From Glycomyces luteolus (GTDB taxonomy: Bacteria; Actinomycetota; Actinomycetes; Mycobacteriales; Micromonosporaceae), in contig NZ_JAPZVP010000005.1 in the NCBI RefSeq assembly GCF_027622875.1, forward strand, positions 1 through 64,000: 64,000 bases of DNA, in the 5' to 3' direction. The position numbers were made by a program, and so were the translations under genes. Below, in pieces: positions 36,387 to 43,908 of this stretch. Under the pieces are notes generated by a model. It did not search any database. It saw only the letters and a program-made list of their open reading frames with translations, and had not been told where the DNA came from. How positions within the stretch are numbered: position 1 is the first letter of the stretch; each line of letters begins with the position of its first letter.

Positions 36387-36527
36387 TTGAGTTGCTCTCC
36401 GTTTTTCATCTGCCATGGGAGCGAATGTGCCGGATTCGTGATGGGCATTTGCATAACGCGCACGGAGAACGCGAGGTTGCAGCACATTCTGGTAACGGAG
36501 GGCAGCCGAACGGGGAGGCGGACACGG

Positions 36528-36560
36528 CAGTGCCCCCGCGGGAAGGCCGCGGGGGCACTG
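36528..36560 (-). terminator. Hairpin terminator after the 49-codon ORF
   Basis: A 14-bp perfect stem (CAGTGCCCCCGCGG) with a 5-nt loop, 27 nt past the stop of the small ORF at 36587-36736. There is no other gene it could serve on this strand. Confidence 0.65.
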
Positions 36561-36586
36561 GCTGCCGTGGTCGGCACCGGAGGCGA

Positions 36587-36736
36587 TCAGCCGCCTCGGT
36601 GCCGCGAAACGCTAACGCGGGGCTGGGTCCCGCCGCTCGGGTTGCCGGGACACGTGTGCACCGCGGAGCCTGCGAGTGCGCCGGCGGTGGCGAGTGCGAA
36701 TCCGGATGCGGTCCTGCTGAGCTGTTTCGATTTCAT
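36587..36736 (-). CDS. 49-residue secreted peptide, probable relic of a third head-domain paralogue
   Basis: The ORF encodes a clear signal peptide (MKSKQLSRTASGFALATAGA) running directly into VHTCPG, the same motif that closes the head domain in both neighbouring sortase substrates (VTHTCPG). A short tail follows. The simplest reading is an internal deletion that removed the head domain and the sorting signal of a third tandem copy. It has its own hairpin terminator. An in-frame ATG also exists at 36748. No good ribosome site is visible, so expression is uncertain. Confidence 0.45.
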   Translation of the reverse strand: MKSKQLSRTASGFALATAGALAGSAVHTCPGNPSGGTQPRVSVSRHRGG

Positions 36737-36897
36737 AACGGGGACCATGAATGCTCGCCCGGCAGTCAGAGTCTAAAAAGGACGAAATCGCCGCCGAGTC
36801 CCCTGCTCCGCGTGCGCTATAGCGAGACCGTTTCCCGGGCGGGGACGGAAAAGGATCGGGCGGACCGGCCGGGCCGCGCTCCGGCTCTCGGCAGAAA

Positions 36898-36911
36898 GAT
36901 CCTATAGGATC
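36898..36911 (+). promoter_or_regulatory. Palindromic operator overlapping the GH95 -10 box
   Basis: GATCCTATAGGATC is a perfect 14-bp palindrome. It contains TAGGAT (36905-36910), a -10 box 7 nt before the ATG at 36918. A repressor bound here would block RNA polymerase directly. Confidence 0.5.
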
Positions 36912-36917
36912 GTGCTC

Positions 36918-39212
36918 ATGTCTGCAGCATTGAAGCTCACGTATGACACCGCCCCCGGCGCCTGGCACGAGGGCCTTCCCATCGGGGAGGGCCGCATCGG
37001 CGCGATGCTGTGGGGCCCCCGCATCGAACTCAACGAGGACGAGTTCTGGGCGGGCGACGGCTCCTGGAGCGTCCCCGAAGGCGCCGAAGGCCTCGCGGCC
37101 CAGGCCGCCGAAGCGGTCCGCCGCGGCGACTACTTCGCCGCCGACCAGCTCGTGACCGGCATGACCGGCAAAGAGGCCGACGCCTACCAGCCCGCCGGGG
37201 CCTTCGTCGTGACCCACTCCGGCGACACCGAGTCGGACTCGGCGACGCTTGCGAGCCGTCCATCGGCGGAGTGGCGCGAACTCGACCTGCGCGACGGCGT
37301 CGCCACGATCGTGCGCGGCCGCGTCGCCCACCGGGCCTTCGCCTCCGCCGCCTACCAGGTCATCGCCCTGCGCTGGACCGCCGACGAGGCATTCGACCTC
37401 GAACTGCGCTTCGAGTGGCCCCACGAAGGCGGCACCGCCGCTGCGGGCGCCACCGAATTCGACTTCACCGGCATCGCGCCGGTCAGCGTCGTCGGCGGCA
37501 ACCCCGACTACTCCAAGACCGAAGGCGTGCGTCGGCTCGGCCTCAACGCCCAGGTGCGCTGCGACGGCGACATCGCCGAAACCGAAGGCGGCCACCGCAT
37601 CCAGGGCGCCCGCAGCGTCGAGGTCTACATCGGCCTCCGCTCCGAATTCGACGAGCAGACCGCGCTCGACGCGGCCCGCGACGACGCCCGCGGGGCCGCG
37701 GCCGCAGGCTGGGCCGCCGTTCTGGACACCCACGTCGCCGCGCACCGCGAGATCATGGACCGCGTCAGCCTCGACCTCCGTCCGCAGTCCCCTGCGGACG
37801 ACGCGACGACCGCTGAGCGCCTGCGCCGCCGCGCCGCCGGCGGCCACGACGAAGACCTCGCCGTGCTCGCCTTCCAATTCGGCCGATACCTCCTCATCGG
37901 CTCCTCGCGGCCCGGCACCCAGCCCGCGAACCTGCAGGGCATCTGGAATCACCAGGTCACCCCGCCGTGGAACTGCGACTACACCACGAACATCAACGTG
38001 GAGATGAACTACTGGCCCGCCGAGACCTGCGCGCTCCCGGAGTTCCACGAGCCGCTCTTCGGCCTCGTCGGCGACCTCGCGCGCACCGGCGTGGAGACCG
38101 CGCGCCGCCTCTACGACGCGGGCGGCTGGTGCTGCCACCACAACACCGACTACTGGCGCATCACGACACCGGTGCAGCAGCGGGCATGCTGGCAGAACTG
38201 GCCCATGGCCGGCCTGTGGCTCTCCATGCACCTCGCCGAGCGCTGGCGCTTCTCCCGCGACGAGGAGTTCCTCGCCGACCACCTGCCGATCGCCCTGGGC
38301 GCGGCCCGGTTCGCGTTCGACCGCCTCTCCGAAGGCAAGGACGGCACGCTCGTCACCAGCCCGGCCACCAGCCCCGAGAACGAGTTCGTCACCCCCGAAG
38401 GGAACTCGGCGGTCGACGAGACCACCGGGATGGACTCGACCCTCGTGCGCGAGCTCTTCGCGTTCATCCTCGAAGCCGCCGACGTGGTCGCCGAGATCCT
38501 CCACGGCGAGGACCTCCAGCTCGTCAAGGGCATCAAAGAGGCCATGCCGCGCCTCGCCGGGCCGAAGATCGGCGCCGACGGGCGCCTCCTCGAATGGGCC
38601 GACGAGCGAGAGGAGTCCGAGCCGCACCACCGGCACGTCTCGCACCTGTACGGGGTCTACCCCGGCGACTCCTTCGCGGACTCGCCGGAACTGCTCGACG
38701 CCGCAAGGCGAAGCCTCGAAGCGCGCGGCGACGCGGGCACCGGCTGGTCGCTGGCGTGGAAGACCGCGCTGTGGGCCCGGCTCGGCGACGGCGACCGCGC
38801 GCACCGCCTGCTCGGGGAGTTCCTCACGCCGGTGGGCTTCCGCGGCGAAGGCGCCGAGTACGCGGACGGCGGGGTCTACGCCTCGCTGCTGTGCGCGCAC
38901 CCGCCGTTCCAGATCGACGGGAACTTCGGGACCACCGCCGCGATCGCGGAAATGCTCGTGCAATCGCACCGCACCGAGGAGGGCGTCCCCGTACTCGACC
39001 TGCTGCCGGCACTGCCGAGCGCCTGGCCCGACGGCGAGGTGAGCGGACTGCGCGCCAGGGGTGCCGTGACCATACGCCGCTTGCGTTGGACCGCAGGGGA
39101 AGTCACCGAGTTGGAGCTCGAGGCGTCCGCGCAGGCGCGGGTGCGGGTGGCCGTGCCGGGCGCCGAGGTCCGCGAGGTGCGACTGCGCGCAGGGGAGCGC
39201 TGGAGCCTGTAG
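36918..39212 (+). CDS. GH95 family alpha-L-fucosidase/galactosidase
   Basis: A 764-aa glycoside hydrolase without signal peptide, so intracellular. It is expected to release alpha-L-fucose (or L-galactose) from oligosaccharides by an inverting mechanism. Domains run: N-terminal beta-sandwich ([29 protein letters not shown]), a helical barrel with the Asn pair of the catalytic site in [25 protein letters not shown] (acid Glu region), [28 protein letters not shown] and [16 protein letters not shown], then a C-terminal sandwich. The ATG at 36918 is chosen over a GTG at 36912 because of -10 spacing (leaderless). No transporter is adjacent. Confidence 0.92.
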   Translation: MSAALKLTYDTAPGAWHEGLPIGEGRIGAMLWGPRIELNEDEFWAGDGSWSVPEGAEGLAAQAAEAVRRGDYFAADQLVTGMTGKEADAYQPAGAFVVTHSGDTESDSATLASRPSAEWRELDLRDGVATIVRGRVAHRAFASAAYQVIALRWTADEAFDLELRFEWPHEGGTAAAGATEFDFTGIAPVSVVGGNPDYSKTEGVRRLGLNAQVRCDGDIAETEGGHRIQGARSVEVYIGLRSEFDEQTALDAARDDARGAAAAGWAAVLDTHVAAHREIMDRVSLDLRPQSPADDATTAERLRRRAAGGHDEDLAVLAFQFGRYLLIGSSRPGTQPANLQGIWNHQVTPPWNCDYTTNINVEMNYWPAETCALPEFHEPLFGLVGDLARTGVETARRLYDAGGWCCHHNTDYWRITTPVQQRACWQNWPMAGLWLSMHLAERWRFSRDEEFLADHLPIALGAARFAFDRLSEGKDGTLVTSPATSPENEFVTPEGNSAVDETTGMDSTLVRELFAFILEAADVVAEILHGEDLQLVKGIKEAMPRLAGPKIGADGRLLEWADEREESEPHHRHVSHLYGVYPGDSFADSPELLDAARRSLEARGDAGTGWSLAWKTALWARLGDGDRAHRLLGEFLTPVGFRGEGAEYADGGVYASLLCAHPPFQIDGNFGTTAAIAEMLVQSHRTEEGVPVLDLLPALPSAWPDGEVSGLRARGAVTIRRLRWTAGEVTELELEASAQARVRVAVPGAEVREVRLRAGERWSL

Positions 39213-39224
39213 TGGCGAAGGGGG

Positions 39225-39256
39225 CGGCCGGGACCCCCCACAGGGGATCCCGGCCG
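39225..39256 (+). terminator. Hairpin terminator of the GH95 gene
   Basis: CGGCCGGGA pairs with TCCCGGCCG, with an inner CCCC/GGGG pairing, 12 nt after the stop. Confidence 0.65.
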
Positions 39257-39289
39257 TTGGGTATGAACAGTATGTAGATCCAGTTCAGG

Positions 39290-39781
39290 TCAGCAGTCGG
39301 TCGCCGAATCGGCCTGGAGCACCGCGACGCCGCAGACGTTCCACTCGAACGCGCCGGTGGCGTCGACGTTGACGAGCGACATCCCGTTGTCCGCACCGAC
39401 CGGTTCGCGATCAGCGCTGGTCGAGTTGTCGCAGTCCGTTTCGGTCCCGGTTGCGGCGACATTGACCCCGCAGACCTGCCACTTGGCGAAGTCGCGCAGA
39501 TCGACGTTCGCGACCGTCGGCATGCCGCCGGGGCCTTCGTGCGTCTCGGGCATCGACTCGCCATGCACCTCGGCGGCCCGGTCTCCTCCGTTGCCGACGA
39601 TGTTGGCGCAGGCGGGATCGATGTACGACCCCTCGGCCTCCTCGCACAGCGCGGACACCGGCGTCGGCCCGGTTTCCACCGAGGCCAGCGTGAGCCAGTC
39701 CGGTGTCGATGCCGCGGCCGACCCTGCCGGGATGATCGCCGCCGCTGCGACGCCTGCCGCAGCAATGATCTGATATCGCAT
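39290..39781 (-). CDS. Secreted protein with two divergent WxxCG cysteine-pair repeats
   Basis: A 163-aa exported protein (signal MRYQIIAAAGVAAAAIIPAG, cleaved near AAAS). The C-terminal half holds two degenerate copies of the cluster's repeat: VDLRDFAKWQVCGVN...DCDNS and SLVNVDATGAFEWNVCGVA...DC. The N-terminal half (about residues 28-85) has its own cysteines and no repeat. It is the most diverged of four tandem members, 37 nt downstream of the next copy. The function is unknown. No sorting signal or membrane anchor is present, so it is secreted or wall-associated. Confidence 0.72.
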   Translation of the reverse strand: MRYQIIAAAGVAAAAIIPAGSAAASTPDWLTLASVETGPTPVSALCEEAEGSYIDPACANIVGNGGDRAAEVHGESMPETHEGPGGMPTVANVDLRDFAKWQVCGVNVAATGTETDCDNSTSADREPVGADNGMSLVNVDATGAFEWNVCGVAVLQADSATDC

Positions 39782-39818
39782 TGCTCGATCGATCTAATCG
39801 TCGGTTGGGACGCGGGGC

Positions 39819-40334
39819 TTAGAAGTCACCCTGGTCGTCGCCCTTGCCCGGGCCGTCGATCTCCGCGCCGTTGCCGCAGTCCTGACCGCTGAGCTGGGAG
39901 AGCACGTTCTGGCCGCAGATCTGCCACTGGGCCGCGTCCGAGGCGTCGCCGTTCACCAGCGACAGGTCGCTGCCGCTGCCCGCGCCCGAACCGGTCTCGT
40001 CGGAGTTGTCGCAGTCCTGCCCGCCGGGCTGGGCGATGACGTTCTGGCCGCAGATCTGCCAGTGCGCCGCGTCCGAGGCGTCGGCGTTCACCAGCGACAG
40101 GGCGCCGGCGTCCACACCCGAGCCGCCCGCGTCCGAGCCGCTGTTGTCGCAGTCCTGTCCGTCGGGCTGGGCCAGGATGTTCTGACCGCAGACCTGCCAC
40201 TGAGCGGCGTCCGAAGCGTCGATGTTGGCGAGGCTGAGGTCGCCGGCGTCGACGCCCTGCGCCATAGCCGAACCGGCCACTCCGAGGACGGCGAATCCGG
40301 CGGCCGCGGCGGCGGCAACGGTGGTCTTAAGCAT
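39819..40334 (-). CDS. Secreted protein with three Cys-pair repeats
   Basis: A 171-aa exported protein: signal MLKTTVAAAAAAGFAVLGVA, cleaved near AMAQG, then three copies of a 40-45-residue unit. The unit reads SLxNxDASDAAxWQxCGQN, then A/SQxxGQ and CxN; the two cysteines are 14 residues apart and joined by Gly/Ser/Asp linkers. It ends in an acidic GKGDDQGDF tail. AAGGAA precedes the ATG at 40334. The repeat is somewhat reminiscent of the CGN...C pattern of chaplins but has shorter spacing and a conserved Trp. Possible surface or aerial-structure protein; function unknown. Confidence 0.75.
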   Translation of the reverse strand: MLKTTVAAAAAAGFAVLGVAGSAMAQGVDAGDLSLANIDASDAAQWQVCGQNILAQPDGQDCDNSGSDAGGSGVDAGALSLVNADASDAAHWQICGQNVIAQPGGQDCDNSDETGSGAGSGSDLSLVNGDASDAAQWQICGQNVLSQLSGQDCGNGAEIDGPGKGDDQGDF

Positions 40335-40960
40335 GATGTTGCAGTTCCTTTCGATGTTTGGTGGGACGGGCCGATCGGCCCGCCCCTGGGTCTCACTGCG
40401 GTGCTGGGCCGTAAGGCTCAGTTGTTGCCGCACATCTGGCCGAACAGCTGCGCGCCGACGTTCTGGCCGCAGATCTGCCAGTGCGCCGCGTCCGAAGCGT
40501 CGGCGTTCACCAGCGACAGAGCGCCGGCGTCCACACCGGCCGAGTCGGCGCCGTCGGAGTTGTCGCAGTCCTGCCCGCCCGGCTGGGCCAGGATGTTCTG
40601 GCCGCAGACCTGCCACTTCGCCGCATCCGAAGCGTCGACGTTGACCAGGCTGAGCTCACCGGCGTTGACGCCGGAGTCGGCGGCCATGACCGGAGCGGCC
40701 GCGCCGACCGCGGCGATGCCCGCGGCGGCGGCGAGGACGATGGTGGACTTGCGCATGGTTGTTCCCCTACTTCGTGAGTTCTGGATTGGACTGGTCGGGC
40801 GGGCGCGGCCCGCCCCCGATGCCGTGCGGGCGGCTCAGCGGCCCGCGTTGTCGCACATCGAGCCGGACAGCTGCGCACCGATCTCCTGGCCGCAGATCTG
40901 CCAGTGCGCCGCGTCCGAGCCGTCGGCGTTCACCAGCGACAGCGCGCCGGCGGACGTGCC
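40041..40960 (-). repeat. Near-identical DNA blocks of about 75 bp in three Cys-repeat genes
   Basis: The block containing cagatctgccagtgcgccgc and the downstream cggcgttcaccagcgacag recurs at about 40041-40116, 40460-40537 and 40886-40960. It differs at only a few bases. This suggests recent duplication or gene conversion among the paralogues. Confidence 0.75.
40418..40756 (-). CDS. Secreted protein with two Cys-pair repeats
   Basis: A 112-aa exported protein: signal MRKSTIVLAAAAGIAAVGAA, cleaved near VMAAD. Two repeats follow, GELSLVNVDASDAAKWQVCG and GALSLVNADASDAAHWQICG, each followed by QN, a short Gln/Gly segment and the second Cys. It ends MCGNN, so almost the whole mature protein is repeat. 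Very similar in size and sequence to the neighbour at 40835-41176, indicating tandem duplication. Confidence 0.77.
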   Translation of the reverse strand: MRKSTIVLAAAAGIAAVGAAAPVMAADSGVNAGELSLVNVDASDAAKWQVCGQNILAQPGGQDCDNSDGADSAGVDAGALSLVNADASDAAHWQICGQNVGAQLFGQMCGNN

Positions 40961-41176
40961 CGATTCCGAGCCGTTTCCGCTGTTGTCGCAGTCCTGCCCG
41001 CCCGGCTGGGCGAGCGCGTTCTGGCCGCAGATCTGCCACTGCGCCGCATCCGAAGCGTTGATGTTGGCCAGCGACAGAGCGCCGGCGTCCACGCCCGAGC
41101 CCGCGGCGACGGCGGGTGCTGCGGCGCCGAGAGCGGCGATACCAGCGGCGGCGGCGACGGTGAGAACCTTGCGCAT
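40835..41176 (-). CDS. Secreted protein with two Cys-pair repeats
   Basis: A 113-aa exported protein: signal MRKVLTVAAAAGIAALGAAA, cleaved near AVAAG. Two repeats, GALSLANINASDAAQWQICG and GALSLVNADGSDAAHWQICG, end at MCDNAGR. It is the first transcribed of the four tandem members if they form one operon (gaps of 37-83 nt). The 210 nt upstream of it presumably carries the promoter; I see no other gene there. Confidence 0.77.
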   Translation of the reverse strand: MRKVLTVAAAAGIAALGAAAPAVAAGSGVDAGALSLANINASDAAQWQICGQNALAQPGGQDCDNSGNGSESGTSAGALSLVNADGSDAAHWQICGQEIGAQLSGSMCDNAGR

Positions 41177-41386
41177 GATGCTTTTCGTTTCCTTCTTGGT
41201 TGTGCGCCCGAGCGTTCGGGCGTCTTCCTTCTTGGATTCGACCGGACTTCATGTGAAGGCAGCCGATGTAGCCTGACCGCGCGTCGGCGCTCCGGATAGC
41301 GCTGGCGAGCGAATGCTCAAGCGCTGCAACCGGTGGGAGTTTCGAAGGCGGACTTCAAGTTCCCCGCGCGCCGACGCGCGGAGGCC

Positions 41387-42397
41387 CTAGTCTGGGGCGA
41401 CGGACAGCTCGGCGGCGCGGTCCAACGGCCGCCCCAATTCCCCGATCACCGTGCGGGAGAGTGACACCTCTTCCCCCGCGGCTGACGGGGAGACGCAGAC
41501 AGCGTTGTAGCCGCTGTCGACGCTGATACCGGCGGTTGAGCCAGTGGCTCCACCGGGGATGATCTTCAGGTCAGGCAGTCCGGGGCCGTCGTACAGCCAC
41601 GGCCTGGCCGAGGTGCGCGGCAGGCCGCGCACGTCCTCGACAGCGGATCGGTCCGTCCCCCGCTCATGTTCGGCGGAGCACTCGGCGGCGGCGGCCGGCC
41701 GGCCGCTGTTCGCTCCTTGGAGCGACGCCGCCACCTCGTTGGAGGCCTGATTTGCCGCAAGCATGGTGAAGCTCGGTTGTCCTGCGTCTCCGACGGGGAC
41801 GCTCCCGGGCGTCGTCCCATCGCCGAGGCGCAGGCCATCGGTCACCAGTCGCGCCAGTACGTCGACCGAATCGGTCGCGGGCGCGACAGTCTCGTAGACA
41901 CCGGGCACCGCGCGGGCCGGGCCGTCCGCAATGGAGGCCGTTCCCTTCACGAGGTTTCCCACCAGCGGTGCCACTACTTCGGCAGTGCGGTCTCCGACGG
42001 ACTCGTCATCCAAGTCGAGTAGGCCAGGCACGGCATCGCGCTGCAACGCAGTGCGCACGGCCCCGTCCGCCTCGTCCATCAGCGATCCCACCGGCTCGTC
42101 CAGGCCCGACACCAGCCCCGAGACCTCCCCCTGCACCGCCGCTGCCCGATGTCCCTGCTGGTTCTGCGGGACCAGTCGCGCGGCCAGGCGCGACATGTCG
42201 GACACCTCTGCGGAGAGGGGGTCGGTCATCGCGGCAAGGCCCTGCGATGCTGCGGAATCATCTGATGCCCAAGCGGATGCGGCCAACGCGAAGGCCCCTA
42301 GAAGCAGGGAGCCGAATGCGATGAGCGCGGCGCCGAGGAGGAATCGGAGCACGCTGAAGCGGCGAGTGACCTCGCTGCCTCCGGCGATGCGTCCCAT
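41387..42397 (-). CDS. Hypothetical secreted or membrane-anchored protein
   Basis: A 336-aa protein with one strong N-terminal hydrophobic helix (LRFLLGAALIAFGSLLLGAF, ending AASAWASDD), which may be a signal peptide or an anchor. The mature part is acidic and low in aromatic residues. It resembles no family I can name; it carries two Cys (AECSAEH, AVCVSPS). GGGGGAG precedes the ATG at 42397. It lies upstream of, and on the same strand as, the Cys-repeat cluster, so a functional link is possible but unproven. Confidence 0.6.
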   Translation of the reverse strand: MGRIAGGSEVTRRFSVLRFLLGAALIAFGSLLLGAFALAASAWASDDSAASQGLAAMTDPLSAEVSDMSRLAARLVPQNQQGHRAAAVQGEVSGLVSGLDEPVGSLMDEADGAVRTALQRDAVPGLLDLDDESVGDRTAEVVAPLVGNLVKGTASIADGPARAVPGVYETVAPATDSVDVLARLVTDGLRLGDGTTPGSVPVGDAGQPSFTMLAANQASNEVAASLQGANSGRPAAAAECSAEHERGTDRSAVEDVRGLPRTSARPWLYDGPGLPDLKIIPGGATGSTAGISVDSGYNAVCVSPSAAGEEVSLSRTVIGELGRPLDRAAELSVAPD

Positions 42398-42558
42398 CGT
42401 CTCCCCCGTCGTCCTGATCCTGAGCGCGAGCGTTCTGGCCGCTCGCAATGGATAAAACGAAAAGGGACTGATCGGGGATACGGGGTGAAACAGATTTTAT
42501 CCCTGAAAAATAGGGTGAGCCGGACTCACAGCGCTTCACTGCTCACGCACAGCAGCGG

Positions 42559-42596
42559 TTAACAGACTGTTTACATGACTTCAACGAACGAGAAAT
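42559..42596 (+). promoter_or_regulatory. GlnR-type box upstream of glnII
   Basis: TTAAC, TTTAC, TCAAC and GAAAT occur in strict 5+6 nt phase (42559-63, 42570-74, 42581-85, 42592-96). This matches the actinobacterial GlnR pattern gTnAC-n6-GaAAC. The site lies about 100 nt before the glnII start, in an unusually AT-rich stretch. The rest of the 300-nt gap upstream shows no gene. Confidence 0.6.
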
Positions 42597-42697
42597 TGCT
42601 TTTTGGGAGCGTGGCAGCACAGCTTCACGGCTCGCCTGCTTCACTGCGCGGATCGAGCCAGGCTGGACCGCGTCACCGTTTGAAGGGCTCCTACCTG

Positions 42698-43717
42698 ATG
42701 GCTATCAAGGCCGAGTACATCTGGATCGACGGCACCGAGCCGACGGCCAAGCTGCGTTCCAAGACCAAGATCCTCGACGAGGGCCAGGAGCCCCCGATCT
42801 GGGGCTTCGACGGCTCCAGCACCAACCAGGCCGAGGGCCACTCCTCGGACTGCGTGCTGCGCCCCGTCAAGGTCGTGCCGGACCCCATCCGCGGCGGCGA
42901 CTCGATCCTGGTCCTGTGCGAGGTCCTCGACACCGACTTCACCCCGCACCCGACCAACACCCGCGCCAAGACCGCCGAGCTCGCCGAGCAGTACGCCGGC
43001 CAGGAATCCTGGTTCGGCATCGAGCAGGAGTACACCTTCATGGTGGGCGACCGGCCGCTCGGCTTCCCCGAGGGCGGCTTCCCGGCCCCGCAGGGCGGCT
43101 ACTACTGCGGCGTCGGCGCCGACGAGATCTTCGGCCGCGAGATCGTCGAGAAGCACCTCGACAACTGCCTCGCCGCGGGCCTCCCGATCTCCGGCATCAA
43201 CGCCGAGGTCATGCCCGGCCAGTGGGAGTTCCAGGTCGGCCCGGCCTCTGCGCTCGAGGTCTCCGACGCCCTGTGGCTGGCCCGCTGGCTGCTCTACCGC
43301 ACCGCCGAGGAGTGGAACGTCTCCGCGACCATCGACCCGAAGCCCGCCAAGGGCGACTGGAACGGCGCCGGCTGCCACACCAACTTCTCCACCAAGGCGA
43401 TGCGCGAGGACTACGAGCCCATCATCGCCGCGTGCGAGGCCCTGGGCCAGGACAACAAGCCCGCCGAGCACATCGCCGTGTACGGCGACGGCATCGCCGA
43501 CCGCCTCACCGGCGCGCACGAGACCGCCCACTACACCCAGTTCTCCTACGGCGTCTCCAACCGCGGCGCCTCGATCCGCATCCCGTGGCAGGTCGAGAAG
43601 GACAAGAAGGGCTACCTGGAGGACCGTCGCCCCAACGCGAACATGGACCCCTACCTGGTCACCGGCAAGATCGTCGACACGGTCTGCTCCGCCCTGGAGA
43701 AGAAGGGCCTCGTCTAA
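42698..43717 (+). CDS. glnII: Glutamine synthetase type II
   Basis: Eukaryote-like GSII (339 aa) condensing glutamate and ammonium to glutamine with ATP. Motifs: GFDGSSTNQAEG, FGIEQEYTFM, INAEVMPGQWEFQVGP, GAGCHTNFST, the latch/active-site region YGDGIADRLTGAHETA, and EDRRPNANMDPY. The short length and absence of an adenylylation site separate it from GlnA. The ATG at 42698 is preferred over a frame open to 42575 because GAAGGG lies 10 nt upstream and GSII proteins start MAxKAEYIWIDG. The GlnR-like box argues for induction under nitrogen limitation. Confidence 0.95.
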   Translation: MAIKAEYIWIDGTEPTAKLRSKTKILDEGQEPPIWGFDGSSTNQAEGHSSDCVLRPVKVVPDPIRGGDSILVLCEVLDTDFTPHPTNTRAKTAELAEQYAGQESWFGIEQEYTFMVGDRPLGFPEGGFPAPQGGYYCGVGADEIFGREIVEKHLDNCLAAGLPISGINAEVMPGQWEFQVGPASALEVSDALWLARWLLYRTAEEWNVSATIDPKPAKGDWNGAGCHTNFSTKAMREDYEPIIAACEALGQDNKPAEHIAVYGDGIADRLTGAHETAHYTQFSYGVSNRGASIRIPWQVEKDKKGYLEDRRPNANMDPYLVTGKIVDTVCSALEKKGLV

Positions 43718-43746
43718 CCACGAGGGACCTCCCCAGTAAGCACCGA

Positions 43747-43903
<157 letters not shown>

Positions 43904-43908
43904 TTTTC

